A stretch of 64,000 nt of DNA from Vibrio cincinnatiensis (lineage in GTDB: Bacteria > Pseudomonadota > Gammaproteobacteria > Enterobacterales > Vibrionaceae), in the NCBI RefSeq assembly GCF_022113815.1, contig NZ_SGOM01000006.1:178537-242536 (forward strand), in the 5' to 3' direction. The translations under genes were made by a program, and so were the position numbers. The notes under the pieces were generated by a model that was not told where the DNA came from, did not search any database, and saw nothing but the letters and a program-made list of their open reading frames with translations. Positions 40,428 through 49,452 of the stretch are shown in pieces (position 1 is the first letter of the stretch; every line of letters begins with the position of its first letter).

Positions 40428-40460
40428 CTTGCGTGCTGATGAAAGTATCAAGCACGCAAG
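40428..40460 (-). terminator. Hairpin downstream of the ZntA-type ATPase
   Basis: A 10-bp stem CTTGCGTGCT / AGCACGCAAG (40428-40437 with 40451-40460), immediately after the gene's stop. A poly-T tail is lacking. Confidence 0.55.
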
Positions 40461-40469
40461 ATCATCCTA

Positions 40470-42752
40470 TTACGGCTTAAAACGCAATAACCGTAAAGCA
40501 TTTAAGGTCACCAGTGCAGTCGCACCACTATCAGCCAATACTGCGACCCATAGTCCAGTGATACCCAATAAACTGGTCACAAGAAAAATGCCTTTCAACC
40601 CTAAAGCTAATGTCACATTTTGCCGAATATTATTCAGGGTTGCCCGTGAAAGCTGGATCATTCCCGCTAATTCCAACAGTCGATTATGAGTTAATGCTGC
40701 ATCTGCCGTTTCTAATGCAACATCCGTCCCCCCACCCATGGCAATACCAATGCTCGCTTGTTTCATTGCAGGCGCATCATTAATACCATCACCTACCATC
40801 GCAACGGCGCGTTGCTGAGATAAATGCTCAATAAAGGCCACTTTATCTTGTGGTAACAACCCAGCTTGATAATTCATGGATAAAGCCTGAGCAAGTGCAG
40901 CGGCGCTGCGAACGTTGTCTCCTGTCAGCATAATGCTATCTATGCCCAATTTTTTAAGTTGTGCAATCGCCCCCTGCGCATCTTCTCGCAACGTATCTTG
41001 CCAAGCAATAATGCCGATGGGCTCCCTACCTTTCAGAGCCACTGCCAGCGTCTTTCCTTCGTTCTCTAAGCGGTCGATCTTGTCTTGCAATGAGGCGTCT
41101 AATGTTCCTTCAATTTTACTCGGTGATAATAAAGAGTAACGCTGCCCTTCAACCACACCGGTCATACCTCGTCCAACTAATGCTTGTTTATCGGTAGCGA
41201 CGTCAATCGAGTATCCTCGACGTTGCACATCCTCAACCAATGACGTGGCGAGTGGATGTGTTGAACCTTGTTCAATCGCCGCCACGGCACTTAACCAGGT
41301 TACATTCGAATGGGTAAGGTCAATCGTGTCCGTCACTGTTGGCTTGCCTTCCGTGAGCGTCCCCGTTTTATCAAACGCCATCACTTCAATACGTCCCAGT
41401 TGTTCTAATGCAGCACCTCCCTTAATTAGAGCCCCTCGCCTTGCTCCTGCCGCTAGCCCTGAAGTAATGGCGGCAGGCGTTGAGATAACCAGCGCACATG
41501 GACAGGCAATCAATAACAATGCTAAACCTCGGTATGTCCAAGTTTCCCAAGGTTGGGCAAACAATAAAGGGGGAAGAATCACCACCAACAATGCAACCCC
41601 CATCATCAGCGGGGTATACCAACGGCTAAATTTATCAAGAAAGCGTTCCAGCGGGGCTTTTCGTGATTCCGCTTCTTCAATCAGATGTAAGATCCGATCA
41701 ATCGCGTTCTCTCCCGCTTTCGAGGTAATACTCATCTGGATCACACGGTCAACCACAACCGTTCCGGCAAATAAAGACGCACCTTGCTGCCGTTCAACGG
41801 GGATCGATTCACCAGTCAACGCACTTTCATCAAAGCTTGCCACAGGCTCAAGCAAAGCCCCATCAGCAGGCAGGCGGCCGCCCGGGGCTACTTCGACTTT
41901 ATCACCGGGTTGTAATTGCTGAGCTGAGACTGAAATTCGGTGACCTTGTTCATCAATTTTGGTTGCCATTTCAGGCACCAACGCCATCAAAGCTTTTACC
42001 CCTGAACGCGCACGAGAAGCGGCAACCCCTTCGAGCCGCTCACCAATCAAAAAGAGCAACAATACCATGGCGGCTTCAGCCGTTTCGCCTAAATATAAAG
42101 CTCCTAATGCTGCCACCGTCATCAATGTTTCAATCGCAAAAGGTGTGCCTGATTTGGCCAATTGCCATGCCTTTCGTGCAATAGGGAACAGACCCAATAA
42201 ACAGGTTAGGGTAAAAATCCACATCGCCCACTCAACTGACCACTGATCAACAATAGCCCCGATTCCCATCGCGGCACCAATAGCCATAATGCGAAGATTA
42301 TCCGATTGCAACGACCAAGAGGGCGATTGATTCTCTTCATCTGATGCTGCATCTGCCGGTGATTGGATACGAAATCCAGCATCCATCACCGCTTGCTCCA
42401 CAGCTTCTGCGGTTTCAGCTTGATTAAATCGCACGACTAATTTTTGAGTCGCAAATAGAACTTTAGCCTCTACGATATCGGTGACTTTCTGCAGAGCCGT
42501 TTCTATTTTTCTAGCACAAGAAGGGCAGTCCATCCCAGCCACTTGCCAACTTTGTTGATACTGAGCATTCGTGATGGCGGGCTCTTCCCCTTCAGGTGGC
42601 GTCCCTTCACTACAGCACTCACTGTGGCAATGGCTGCTCTTCGTAGCTGAAATGTCTGCAGATGTAGAACAAGAGGTTGAGGAACAGCAAGAGGCTGAAT
42701 GTTGATGATGAGAGGACTGAGTAGAACAACAACTGTCATGCTTTACACACAT
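40470..42752 (-). CDS. zntA: Heavy-metal exporting P1B-type ATPase, ZntA-like
   Basis: A 760-residue cation pump expected to export Zn(II), Cd(II) and Pb(II). Visible parts: an N-terminal Cys/His-rich tail (residues 1-50, with several CC and HCH groups), a heavy-metal-associated domain with GMDCPSC near residue 74, the actuator TGES, the membrane metal site CPCALVIS, the phosphorylation motif DKTGT, and GDGINDAP near the end. CPC plus the Zn-type surroundings favour ZntA over CopA. The promoter is a MerR/ZntR type with a 20-bp spacer. Confidence 0.93.
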   Translation of the reverse strand: MCVKHDSCCSTQSSHHQHSASCCSSTSCSTSADISATKSSHCHSECCSEGTPPEGEEPAITNAQYQQSWQVAGMDCPSCARKIETALQKVTDIVEAKVLFATQKLVVRFNQAETAEAVEQAVMDAGFRIQSPADAASDEENQSPSWSLQSDNLRIMAIGAAMGIGAIVDQWSVEWAMWIFTLTCLLGLFPIARKAWQLAKSGTPFAIETLMTVAALGALYLGETAEAAMVLLLFLIGERLEGVAASRARSGVKALMALVPEMATKIDEQGHRISVSAQQLQPGDKVEVAPGGRLPADGALLEPVASFDESALTGESIPVERQQGASLFAGTVVVDRVIQMSITSKAGENAIDRILHLIEEAESRKAPLERFLDKFSRWYTPLMMGVALLVVILPPLLFAQPWETWTYRGLALLLIACPCALVISTPAAITSGLAAGARRGALIKGGAALEQLGRIEVMAFDKTGTLTEGKPTVTDTIDLTHSNVTWLSAVAAIEQGSTHPLATSLVEDVQRRGYSIDVATDKQALVGRGMTGVVEGQRYSLLSPSKIEGTLDASLQDKIDRLENEGKTLAVALKGREPIGIIAWQDTLREDAQGAIAQLKKLGIDSIMLTGDNVRSAAALAQALSMNYQAGLLPQDKVAFIEHLSQQRAVAMVGDGINDAPAMKQASIGIAMGGGTDVALETADAALTHNRLLELAGMIQLSRATLNNIRQNVTLALGLKGIFLVTSLLGITGLWVAVLADSGATALVTLNALRLLRFKP

Positions 42753-42781
42753 AAAGAACGCTCCTTGATTGGGTATGTGTA

Positions 42782-42813
42782 AAGCTTACACCTTGGAGTT
42801 AGCTCTAAGGTCA
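42782..42813 (-). promoter_or_regulatory. MerR-type (ZntR-like) promoter and operator
   Basis: On the minus strand TTGACC (42813-42808) and TAAGCT (42787-42782) are separated by 20 bp, over-long as in ZntR-controlled promoters. The spacer holds the dyad ACCTTNGAG-N4-CTCNAAGGT (42789-42810). ATG follows after a short leader. No zntR gene is in this window. Confidence 0.85.
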
Positions 42814-42846
42814 AGCAATAAATAAAACCACCCAGCGCATGAATAA

Positions 42847-42877
42847 GGCCCATAAGCTGAGAAAGTGTCTATGGGCC
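42847..42877 (-). terminator. Hairpin downstream of the CBS gene
   Basis: An 8-bp stem GGCCCATA / TATGGGCC (42847-42854 with 42870-42877) with a 15-nt loop and a short T-rich tail on the minus strand. Confidence 0.5.
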
Positions 42878-42905
42878 AATAGGTGCCATCATTTCTTCAT
42901 TGAAA

Positions 42906-43322
42906 CTATACTGGGTGTTTAAAACAAGCCGTGAGATTTTTCGCTATGGCTAACAATACATTACGTCGAGTAATAATGCCGACTAACCGACCTTGTTCAA
43001 CAACCGGATAGACTTTCGGTTTACCGACTTTCATCATATCAGCCAGCTCAATAATTGACATATCCGGTGAAACAGAAAGGACTTCCTTATGCATACAATC
43101 ACTGACAATGTGTGTATCTTGGCAAAAATAACTCACCTTGATCAGCTTATCGAGTAAATCTTGCTCAGAGAGAAAGCCAATCACTCGCTTATTCTCATCA
43201 ATGACAGGCCCCCCCAAATGATGAGAGTGCATCACTCGCTCAAGAGCGGCACTCAATGGCATGTCGGGGCTGAAGGTGACCGTTTGAACGGTCATATAAT
43301 CTCTTACTTTCAATGAATCCAT
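42906..43322 (-). CDS. Tandem CBS-domain protein
   Basis: A 138-residue protein composed of two CBS domains (about residues 7-62 and 72-128; VRDYMTVQTVTFSPDMPLSAAL and VSDCMHKEVLSVSPDMSIIELADMM). CBS pairs usually bind adenine nucleotides and regulate a partner, but no enzyme or channel domain is attached. It has no operon partner: upstream is moaE with a 163-bp gap, downstream the ATPase. Its role is unknown. Confidence 0.85.
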   Translation of the reverse strand: MDSLKVRDYMTVQTVTFSPDMPLSAALERVMHSHHLGGPVIDENKRVIGFLSEQDLLDKLIKVSYFCQDTHIVSDCMHKEVLSVSPDMSIIELADMMKVGKPKVYPVVEQGRLVGIITRRNVLLAIAKNLTACFKHPV

Positions 43323-43452
43323 TACTGTCTCCTTGCGTTATTAAGCACGCCGATACAGTAAGTGTTGACTAATTTCTTGATTTTACTAAATAGAAATCAC
43401 TTTTTTTTGTCTATAGAAGAGCAGAATAAGACGGGAAAAAATAGAGAAGCAG

Positions 43453-43473
43453 CCAGCACAAGCGTTGTGCTGG
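43453..43473 (-). terminator. Hairpin after moaE
   Basis: A 9-bp stem CCAGCACAA / TTGTGCTGG (43453-43461 with 43465-43473) with a GCG loop, just downstream of the moa operon. The T run is displaced. Confidence 0.55.
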
Positions 43474-43485
43474 GCAAAAGAAAGG

Positions 43486-43935
43486 TTACCAGCGCTGGGC
43501 GGCTTGATGATCTGAATCACGAGATTCAACCCAACGGGTACTTTCCGTTGTGCGCTCTTTTTTCCAAAAAGGCGCTTGGGTCTTTAGGGTGTCCATAATA
43601 AATTCACAAGCAGCAAAACTGGCGTTGCGATGCGCGCTGGTGACGCCAACAAAAACAATTTGCTCACCAGCATCCATATCCCCTATTCGATGAATAACCC
43701 GTACTTTGTGTAAAGGCCAACGGTGTTGTGCCTCATCACAAATAGCCAATAGCGCTTTTTCTGTCATACCAGGATAATGCTCTAAATGCAGGCCAACCAC
43801 ATCATCACCTAGGTTCATGTCTCGTACTTTACCAACAAACGTCACAATCGCACCAGCACCACTGCCTTGTGCTAACGCCGCATACTCATCAGCCACAGAA
43901 AAATCGTTATGTTGAACAGAAATTCTTGAATCCAT
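43486..43935 (-). CDS. moaE: Molybdopterin synthase catalytic subunit MoaE
   Basis: Large subunit of molybdopterin synthase; with MoaD it adds the dithiolene sulfurs to cyclic pyranopterin monophosphate. The 149-residue protein has the conserved GAIVTFVGKVRDMN, the LEHYPGMTEKAL block and the active-site Lys region (PFWKKERT). It is the last gene of moaABCDE and starts 5 bp after the moaD stop. Confidence 0.96.
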   Translation of the reverse strand: MDSRISVQHNDFSVADEYAALAQGSGAGAIVTFVGKVRDMNLGDDVVGLHLEHYPGMTEKALLAICDEAQHRWPLHKVRVIHRIGDMDAGEQIVFVGVTSAHRNASFAACEFIMDTLKTQAPFWKKERTTESTRWVESRDSDHQAAQRW

Positions 43936-43940
43936 CGTGA

Positions 43941-44186
43941 TTACCCTCCAGTGACCGGCGGAAAGAAAGCCACTTCATCTCCCGCTTGTAATGGATGTGC
44001 CATCGGGACAATTGATTGGTTAACGGCAGCAAGTAATTTATCAGCCTGTAAAGCGAGTGACCACTTACCCTCTTGTTGAGATAAATGGTGACGGAGCATT
44101 TCTACCGTTTCAAAACATGCTTCAAGCTCAATATGATCACAGCCCACTAACTCTCGGGTTTGTGCAAAAAAAAGTACTTTAATCAT
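43941..44186 (-). CDS. moaD: Molybdopterin synthase sulfur carrier MoaD
   Basis: An 81-residue ubiquitin-fold sulfur carrier ending in the required Gly-Gly (FFPPVTGG), which is adenylated and turned into a thiocarboxylate. It overlaps the moaC stop by 4 bp (44183-44186), so translation is coupled, and is followed by moaE. Confidence 0.95.
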   Translation of the reverse strand: MIKVLFFAQTRELVGCDHIELEACFETVEMLRHHLSQQEGKWSLALQADKLLAAVNQSIVPMAHPLQAGDEVAFFPPVTGG

Positions 44187-44662
44187 TGGTCTACCTTAAA
44201 GTGTCCAGATTTACCACCGACTTTTTCTAGTAAGCGAACCTGTTCAATCACCATGTCTTTTTGTACCGCTTTACACATGTCATAAATGGTTAATGCGGCA
44301 ACAGAAGCTGCGGTTAACGCTTCCATTTCTACTCCAGTTTTACCAGCCAATTTACACACAGATTCGATACGAACTCGGCTCTCATGTTCTAATGCTTCAA
44401 GATTTACTTCTACTTTTGACAACAACAAAGGGTGACAAAGTGGGATAAGATCCCACGTTTTCTTTGCAGCTTGAATTCCCGCAATTCTCGCCGTCGCAAA
44501 CACATCGCCTTTGTGATGCTGCCCTGAAACTATCAATTTCAATGTTTCCGGGGCCATACGTACGTAAGCTTCTGCTCGGGCTTCTCGTACCGTATCAAGC
44601 TTGGCAGACACATCAACCATGTTTGCTTCACCGCTGGCATTAATATGGCTAAATTGGTTCAT
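44183..44662 (-). CDS. moaC: Cyclic pyranopterin monophosphate synthase MoaC
   Basis: Converts the MoaA product into cyclic pyranopterin monophosphate. The 159-residue protein shows [39 protein letters not shown], and [19 protein letters not shown]. Two ATG codons are adjacent (44665 and 44662); AAGGGAG sits at the right distance for the second, which was chosen, though the family allows either. It overlaps moaD by 4 bp. Confidence 0.96.
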   Translation of the reverse strand: MNQFSHINASGEANMVDVSAKLDTVREARAEAYVRMAPETLKLIVSGQHHKGDVFATARIAGIQAAKKTWDLIPLCHPLLLSKVEVNLEALEHESRVRIESVCKLAGKTGVEMEALTAASVAALTIYDMCKAVQKDMVIEQVRLLEKVGGKSGHFKVDQ

Positions 44663-44673
44663 CATGCTCCCTT

Positions 44674-45186
44674 TTATACACTCAGATGTGGCATAAAATT
44701 ACAAGGGCGATGGCTAGCGTCCAGCTGCTGTTTAATGATTTTCGTCCACCCGGTTCGACATGCTCCCGTTGAGCCCGGCATCGCAAAGACGACGGTATGG
44801 TTAGCAAAACCAGCTACAGCGCGAGATTGAATGGTTGATGTACCAATCTCTTCATATGACACCATACGAAATAGCTCGCCAAAACCTTCGACTTCTTTAT
44901 CAAAAAGAGGCTTTAATGCTTCGGGGGTGCTATCGCGAGAAGTAAAGCCTGTACCACCCGTGATCAGTACAACCTGAACTTGCTCATCAGCAATCCATTG
45001 CGAAACAATGGCTCGAATTTTATACCTATCGTCGATCACAATCTGTTTATCGGCCAGCGTGTGTCCCGCTTCTATTAGCTGATCCACCAAGTAACGACCG
45101 GAGGTGTCATTTTCTTCCGTACGAGTATCTGACACTGTTAATACAGCAATACTAGCGGGTTGAAATTTGCTTTCTGCGTGCCCCAT
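44674..45186 (-). CDS. moaB: Molybdenum cofactor biosynthesis protein MoaB
   Basis: A 170-residue MogA/MoaB-fold protein, likely an adenylyltransferase of molybdopterin. Motifs are the N-terminal [16 protein letters not shown] and the glycine-rich [17 protein letters not shown], followed by [13 protein letters not shown]. In E. coli moaB is nonessential beside mog. It lies between moaA (53-bp gap) and moaC (11-bp gap). Confidence 0.95.
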   Translation of the reverse strand: MGHAESKFQPASIAVLTVSDTRTEENDTSGRYLVDQLIEAGHTLADKQIVIDDRYKIRAIVSQWIADEQVQVVLITGGTGFTSRDSTPEALKPLFDKEVEGFGELFRMVSYEEIGTSTIQSRAVAGFANHTVVFAMPGSTGACRTGWTKIIKQQLDASHRPCNFMPHLSV

Positions 45187-45239
45187 TTGTTTCTCACCTT
45201 AATAATTAATTCTGACTATAAAACAGCCACAGGTTGTTA

Positions 45240-46229
45240 CTATCCACCAATAGAAGCAAGGTGTGGTGTCATTCCCGTATTGCCATCATGCAAAAAGTGG
45301 CTCTCGGATTTATTCTGTAATTGCATCTGAATGCGTTCAATCAATGCGGCTTGTTGCTCATCTTTTTGTAGTAGATCACGCAATGGAATCCCGTGTTCAC
45401 CAAAAAGACACAGATGCAATTTTCCTAATGCTGAGATACGTAACCGATTACAGCTGTGACAAAAGTTTTTCTCATACGGCATAATGAGCCCAATTTCACC
45501 CTGATAGTCAGCATGAACATAAACTTGGGCTGGCCCATCATTATGAGCTCGCGCCTTGAGTACCCAGCCATCAGCCATCAATTGGTTACGTAGTGCAATA
45601 CCAGACACATGGTGCTGAGTAAACAGTGAGTCCATCTCTCCGGTTTGCATTAATTCAATAAAACGTAATTGTATCGGGCGATGTTTAATCCAAGCAAGAA
45701 ACTGTGGCATTGCTTGCGCATTTAAATCTTTCATGAGTACCACATTGACTTTGACTTGCTCAAAGCCGACTTCAAATGCACGATCAATCCCTTGCATCAC
45801 CTGATAAAAACGATTTTCACCGGTAATTTGCTGAAACATCCGAGGGTCAAGGCTATCCACACTGACATTAATATGCGTAAGCCCGGCCTGTTTCCACTCA
45901 CCTATCCCCTTCGCCATGCGATAACCGTTGGTTGTGGTGGCAATTTTTTCAATGCCATTTTCATCAGCAACCGTTTGTATTATCTCGGTAAAATCTTTAC
46001 GCAGGCTGGGTTCTCCTCCTGTAATTCTTACTTTGGAGGTTCCACAATAGGCAAACGCACTGACAATGCGTTGAATTTCAGACAGGGTTAAAAATGAGGA
46101 ATTTTTTCTCCCCGATGGCTGGTAGCCATCAGGTAAGCAGTAGGTACATTTAAAATTACAGACATCTGTAATAGACAAACGCAAATAATAAAACTTGCGT
46201 TGAAATCGGTCTTCAAATTGTTGCGCCAC
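45240..46229 (-). CDS. moaA: GTP 3',8-cyclase MoaA
   Basis: A radical-SAM enzyme that starts molybdenum cofactor synthesis by rearranging GTP. The SAM cluster cysteines are 24, 28 and 31 (CNFKCTYC), and a second cluster is formed near the C-terminus ([18 protein letters not shown]). The 329-residue length and AAAGG with 6-nt spacing support a GTG start at 46229; a TTG at 46244 would add five residues. It is the first gene of moaABCDE; the structured leader 46240-46365 is a probable Moco riboswitch. Confidence 0.96.
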   Translation of the reverse strand: MAQQFEDRFQRKFYYLRLSITDVCNFKCTYCLPDGYQPSGRKNSSFLTLSEIQRIVSAFAYCGTSKVRITGGEPSLRKDFTEIIQTVADENGIEKIATTTNGYRMAKGIGEWKQAGLTHINVSVDSLDPRMFQQITGENRFYQVMQGIDRAFEVGFEQVKVNVVLMKDLNAQAMPQFLAWIKHRPIQLRFIELMQTGEMDSLFTQHHVSGIALRNQLMADGWVLKARAHNDGPAQVYVHADYQGEIGLIMPYEKNFCHSCNRLRISALGKLHLCLFGEHGIPLRDLLQKDEQQAALIERIQMQLQNKSESHFLHDGNTGMTPHLASIGG

Positions 46230-46239
46230 GGAACACCTT

Positions 46240-46365
46240 TCCAAATACGGGAGGCATGACCATTTCCAATCATGCCCTTGTGACTTGCAGTCACTGGCTT
46301 ATGTCGCTTATCGTTATGGACTTAGCGACACTAAGCTCGGAGTTATGGCAACTAAAGAGGTCACT
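46240..46365 (-). promoter_or_regulatory. Probable Moco (molybdenum cofactor) riboswitch
   Basis: The moaA leader is highly structured on the minus strand: a GTCGCT/AGCGAC helix, a perfect GTGACT-GCA-AGTCAC hairpin, and a GGCATGA/TCATGCC helix ending in CCTCCC next to the AAAGG ribosome-binding site. E. coli moaA has the Moco RNA in this same place. The hairpins are seen directly; the identity is inferred from location and layout. Confidence 0.7.
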
Positions 46366-46532
46366 CAGGCCCACTCAATTGCAGCTAGTCGTTAAAATAC
46401 TTAATATTTATGTGTGATTCCAGTACAAGCACGAAAAAAACTTACTCATTCCTCAAATTACCTCAAAATGAGTACCATCTGTACGGACATTACTCTAAAT
46501 TGTAGGCCATCACTGAGCATAAGAAGAAATTT

Positions 46533-47423
46533 ATGAGTCTCTATGAACATAAAAAAGTGGTCGCTATTGGTGGCGGCCACGGATTAGGCCGAATGTTAGC
46601 GGCGTTAAAAGTGTTTGGCGCTAATGCCACTGGTATTGTAACGACAACCGATAATGGCGGCTCAACAGGGCGAATTCGCCATTGCCAAGGCGGCATAGCA
46701 TGGGGAGATACCCGTAACTGTATCAATCAGTTGATCACCGAACCCTCTATTAGTTCAATGATGTTTGAATACCGATTTAAAGGTGCAGGTGAACTGGATG
46801 GACATAATCTAGGAAACTTGATGCTCACCGCGCTTGATCATTTGTCTGTCAGGCCGCTGGATGCCATCAACCTTATCCGCAATATGCTAAAAGTTGATGT
46901 CAATATCGTTCCGATGTCTGAGCACCCCTCTGATTTAACCGCGCTGTCAACAGAAGGGAAATGGGTTACTGGGGAAACCAATGTTGATGAGATGCAGCAA
47001 GACTTGTTAAGGCTTGATCTCGATCCCGAGGTGCCAGCAACTCGAGAAGGCGTGCATGCGATTGCTCAGGCAGATGCGATCATTCTCGGCCCAGGCAGCT
47101 TCTTAACCAGTGTAATGCCGCCATTGCTGTTGCCTGAAATTGGCTTAGCGATTGCCAACAATACCCATGCTAAGCTTATTTTTGTCGAAAATCTTTCGCC
47201 AGAGTATGGCCCAGCGGGGCGGATGAGCTTAGAACAAAAACTGGAATGGTGTGAACGAGCCTGCCAAGCTCGTCAAATTGATGTCATTATTGGTGCTGAG
47301 CCTCATCCTGATTTGACCGAAAAATGGAACTGTGTCACTCGAGATTTAGCTTCTCCTAACCGTGATTGGCGACATGATCGCGTCAAGCTTCGTCAAGCCA
47401 TTGAAGAACAATTAATTGATTAA
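46533..47423 (+). CDS. yvcK: YvcK/YbhK-type UDP-sugar-binding regulator
   Basis: A 296-residue CofD-like protein of the YvcK/YbhK (gluconeogenesis factor) family. Features are the nucleotide-binding GGGHGLGRMLAALK at residues 13-26, TTTDNGGSTGRIR, GELDGHNLGNLML and ILGPGSFLTSVMP. In Firmicutes and Mycobacteria YvcK binds UDP-GlcNAc and controls cell-envelope synthesis; its role in Vibrio is not established. E. coli ybhK is also next to moaA. Its 3' end overlaps the luxU 3' end by 12 bp. Confidence 0.93.
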   Translation: MSLYEHKKVVAIGGGHGLGRMLAALKVFGANATGIVTTTDNGGSTGRIRHCQGGIAWGDTRNCINQLITEPSISSMMFEYRFKGAGELDGHNLGNLMLTALDHLSVRPLDAINLIRNMLKVDVNIVPMSEHPSDLTALSTEGKWVTGETNVDEMQQDLLRLDLDPEVPATREGVHAIAQADAIILGPGSFLTSVMPPLLLPEIGLAIANNTHAKLIFVENLSPEYGPAGRMSLEQKLEWCERACQARQIDVIIGAEPHPDLTEKWNCVTRDLASPNRDWRHDRVKLRQAIEEQLID

Positions 47424-47756
47424 TCGGTAATAGTGTTTTGCAGTATGATTGAGTTCATCAATCATACTGGCCACTTCCGTTGCTTCATCCATAACCACCC
47501 CTTGCTTAAACTGGCTATCGAGCACTTGAGCCTTCGCATGTAACCGCTCTGCGCCAAAACTGGCAGCACTACTCTTTAATGCATGACTAATTTCAGCCAA
47601 GTAATCGAGGTGTCCATCCACCGATTCACTGGTTAAATTTCTCTGGTACGTTTCCAACTCACCAAGAAAAATCTCGATCAACATCGGGATGTTTTCTGCA
47701 CCAATTTCTTGTGATAGGCGATCAATTTTGTTTTGGTTTATCCACTCCATGACCAA
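47412..47756 (-). CDS. luxU: Phosphorelay protein LuxU
   Basis: A 114-residue histidine-phosphotransfer protein that passes phosphate from the hybrid quorum-sensing kinases to LuxO. The phospho-histidine lies in EISHALKSSAASFG and is residue 58 with the TTG start at 47756, the position known in V. harveyi; AAGGA lies 7 bp before this TTG. An ATG at 47750 is the alternative. The TTG directly follows the luxO stop TAA, so the two are translationally coupled. The 3' end overlaps that of yvcK on the other strand. Confidence 0.93.
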   Translation of the reverse strand: MVMEWINQNKIDRLSQEIGAENIPMLIEIFLGELETYQRNLTSESVDGHLDYLAEISHALKSSAASFGAERLHAKAQVLDSQFKQGVVMDEATEVASMIDELNHTAKHYYRLIN

Positions 47757-49163
47757 TTATTGTTCCTTCTCTTGCTCTTTCTCATTCCATGCTTGTAGCT
47801 TGCGATAGATGGTTGAAGGGCTAACATCTAAATAACTGGCCGCCCGTGGAATATTGCCATCACACGCTTCGATCGCTTTTTCTATTGCTTGCTTTTCTGT
47901 CATCCATAACGGAAAGATATCCTGTACCGAAAGTCCGGTATCCACTGGCTGAGAAGCAACCGAACGCTCTTGAGTTCGAGGCAAGTTTAAAGGTGGCGGC
48001 AGCATGGGCAAAGTAATCTCCTGCCCATTATTGAGCACCACCACATTACGTAAAACATTCTGTAGTTGGCGCACATTTCCCGGCCACTCATAATGTTTAA
48101 AACGCTCTATTACTTCTGGCGAAAGACGAACAAATTCTTTTCCTTCTTCTTTCGACATATGCCCCAGCAGCGAGTAAGCAATTTCAATCACATCTTCTCC
48201 CCGCTCTCTTAATGGCGGCAAGTGGAGAGGAATCACATACAACCGGTAGTACAAGTCTTCACGGAAACGGCCTTCTTGTACTTCCTTCCATGGATCTCGG
48301 TTAGTCGCACAGACAAAGCGAACATCTACACTGTGCATTTTTGATGACCCTACTTTTTGAAAGGTTCCGGTTTGAATGAATCGCAACAGCTTGGTTTGTA
48401 GATCCAAATCCATTTCACACAATTCATCTAAAAATAGAGTGCCTCCATCAGCTAACTCGGCAGCCCCTTGTCGATCCACGGCAGCTCCTGTAAACGCTCC
48501 TTTCACATGACCAAACAATTCACTTTCGATCAAATCTTTTGGAATCGCGGCACAGTTGATCGCAATGAAAGGTTTTTCACCTCGTTTACTGGCAGCATGA
48601 ATCGCCTCTGCACAGACTTCTTTTCCGGTGCCACTTTCCCCAGTAATAAAAATGCTTGCTTTACTGCTGGCGGCGGAATCAATCGTTCGATAAACCGCTT
48701 GCATGGTCTGACTGCTACCAATAAAACCTTGATAATTAGAATTGGTTGAATGACTGGGGTTATTTTTTAATTTTGAAGCTTTACGTATCGCGTTATTTAC
48801 AGTAACTCGCAAACGATCAGCCTCGCAGGGTTTAATTAAAAAATCCTGCGCACCATAACGCATGGCTTCCACAGCGGTATCAATAGAACCATGAGCTGTC
48901 ATAAAAATAATCGGCACATCAGGAGAACGTTCTTTAACCGCGTGCAAAACATCCATACCCGTCATATCAGGCAGGCGTAAATCCAATAAAATTAAGTCAG
49001 GTTTACGTCGATTAAGGCTTTCAATCGCAGCTCGCCCTGTACCAACAATAGTAATATCAATCTCTAGTGGAGTTAAATAAGAACGATACAACGCCGCAAC
49101 CGAGGCGGTATCCTCCACCATAAGTAGATGTTTAGATTTAAATTGATTGTCAGTAAGTTGCAT
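47757..49163 (-). CDS. luxO: Quorum-sensing response regulator LuxO
   Basis: A sigma-54-dependent activator that, when phosphorylated at low cell density, turns on qrr sRNA genes. The 468-residue protein shows the receiver (phospho-acceptor Asp61 in [11 protein letters not shown]), the AAA+ domain with Walker A GESGTGKE (175-182) and the sigma-54 contact GAFTGA (222-227), and a Fis-type C-terminal helix-turn-helix ([20 protein letters not shown]). It is divergent from qrr1 and precedes luxU. LuxO sites in the gap suggest it also limits its own expression. Confidence 0.97.
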   Translation of the reverse strand: MQLTDNQFKSKHLLMVEDTASVAALYRSYLTPLEIDITIVGTGRAAIESLNRRKPDLILLDLRLPDMTGMDVLHAVKERSPDVPIIFMTAHGSIDTAVEAMRYGAQDFLIKPCEADRLRVTVNNAIRKASKLKNNPSHSTNSNYQGFIGSSQTMQAVYRTIDSAASSKASIFITGESGTGKEVCAEAIHAASKRGEKPFIAINCAAIPKDLIESELFGHVKGAFTGAAVDRQGAAELADGGTLFLDELCEMDLDLQTKLLRFIQTGTFQKVGSSKMHSVDVRFVCATNRDPWKEVQEGRFREDLYYRLYVIPLHLPPLRERGEDVIEIAYSLLGHMSKEEGKEFVRLSPEVIERFKHYEWPGNVRQLQNVLRNVVVLNNGQEITLPMLPPPLNLPRTQERSVASQPVDTGLSVQDIFPLWMTEKQAIEKAIEACDGNIPRAASYLDVSPSTIYRKLQAWNEKEQEKEQ

Positions 49164-49181
49164 AACCTAGCCATTTATTTT

Positions 49182-49224
49182 TTGCATTTTGATCAATAAT
49201 TGCATTGAGAGTCGCATTTTGCAA
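49182..49224. promoter_or_regulatory. LuxO binding sites
   Basis: TCGCATTTTGCAA (49212-49224) matches the LuxO consensus TTGCA-W3-TGCAA at 12 of 13 positions; TTGCATTTTGATC (49182-49194) matches at 10. They lie about 118 and 148 bp before the qrr1 start, the range used by sigma-54 enhancers, and close to the luxO start codon. Confidence 0.8.
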
Positions 49225-49310
49225 ATGTCTCTTCACTATTTTGTCAGAAATGGGACAGCGAATCCATCAGGAAGCACTGACAAACCGCTAATTCAGGCGA
49301 TTTTATATTC

Positions 49311-49324
49311 GGCATGATACATGC
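49311..49324 (+). promoter_or_regulatory. Sigma-54 promoter of qrr1
   Basis: GG (49311-49312) and GC (49323-49324) are 10 bp apart (GGCATGATACATGC), the -24/-12 pattern of RpoN promoters. A start at about 49336 is expected. Confidence 0.9.
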
Positions 49325-49335
49325 ATTACTCAACA

Positions 49336-49431
49336 TGACCCTAGCGGGTCACCTAGCCAACTGACGTTGTTAGTGAATATTATATTCATACTATATCAGC
49401 CAATAGAGTTCTTTCTATTGGCTATTTTTTT
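49336..49431 (+). ncRNA. qrr1: Quorum regulatory RNA Qrr1
   Basis: An approximately 96-nt Hfq-dependent sRNA that represses luxR/hapR and activates aphA at low cell density. The conserved core CTAGCCAACTGACGTTGTTA (49353-49372) is present. A 5' hairpin (TGACCC / GGGTCA) precedes it, and the Rho-independent terminator AGCCAATAGA / TCTATTGGCT (49398-49407 with 49414-49423) with T7 ends it. It is divergent from luxO, like qrr1 of other vibrios. Confidence 0.97.
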
Positions 49432-49452
49432 ATCTTTTAAAGCCGAAAAAAC

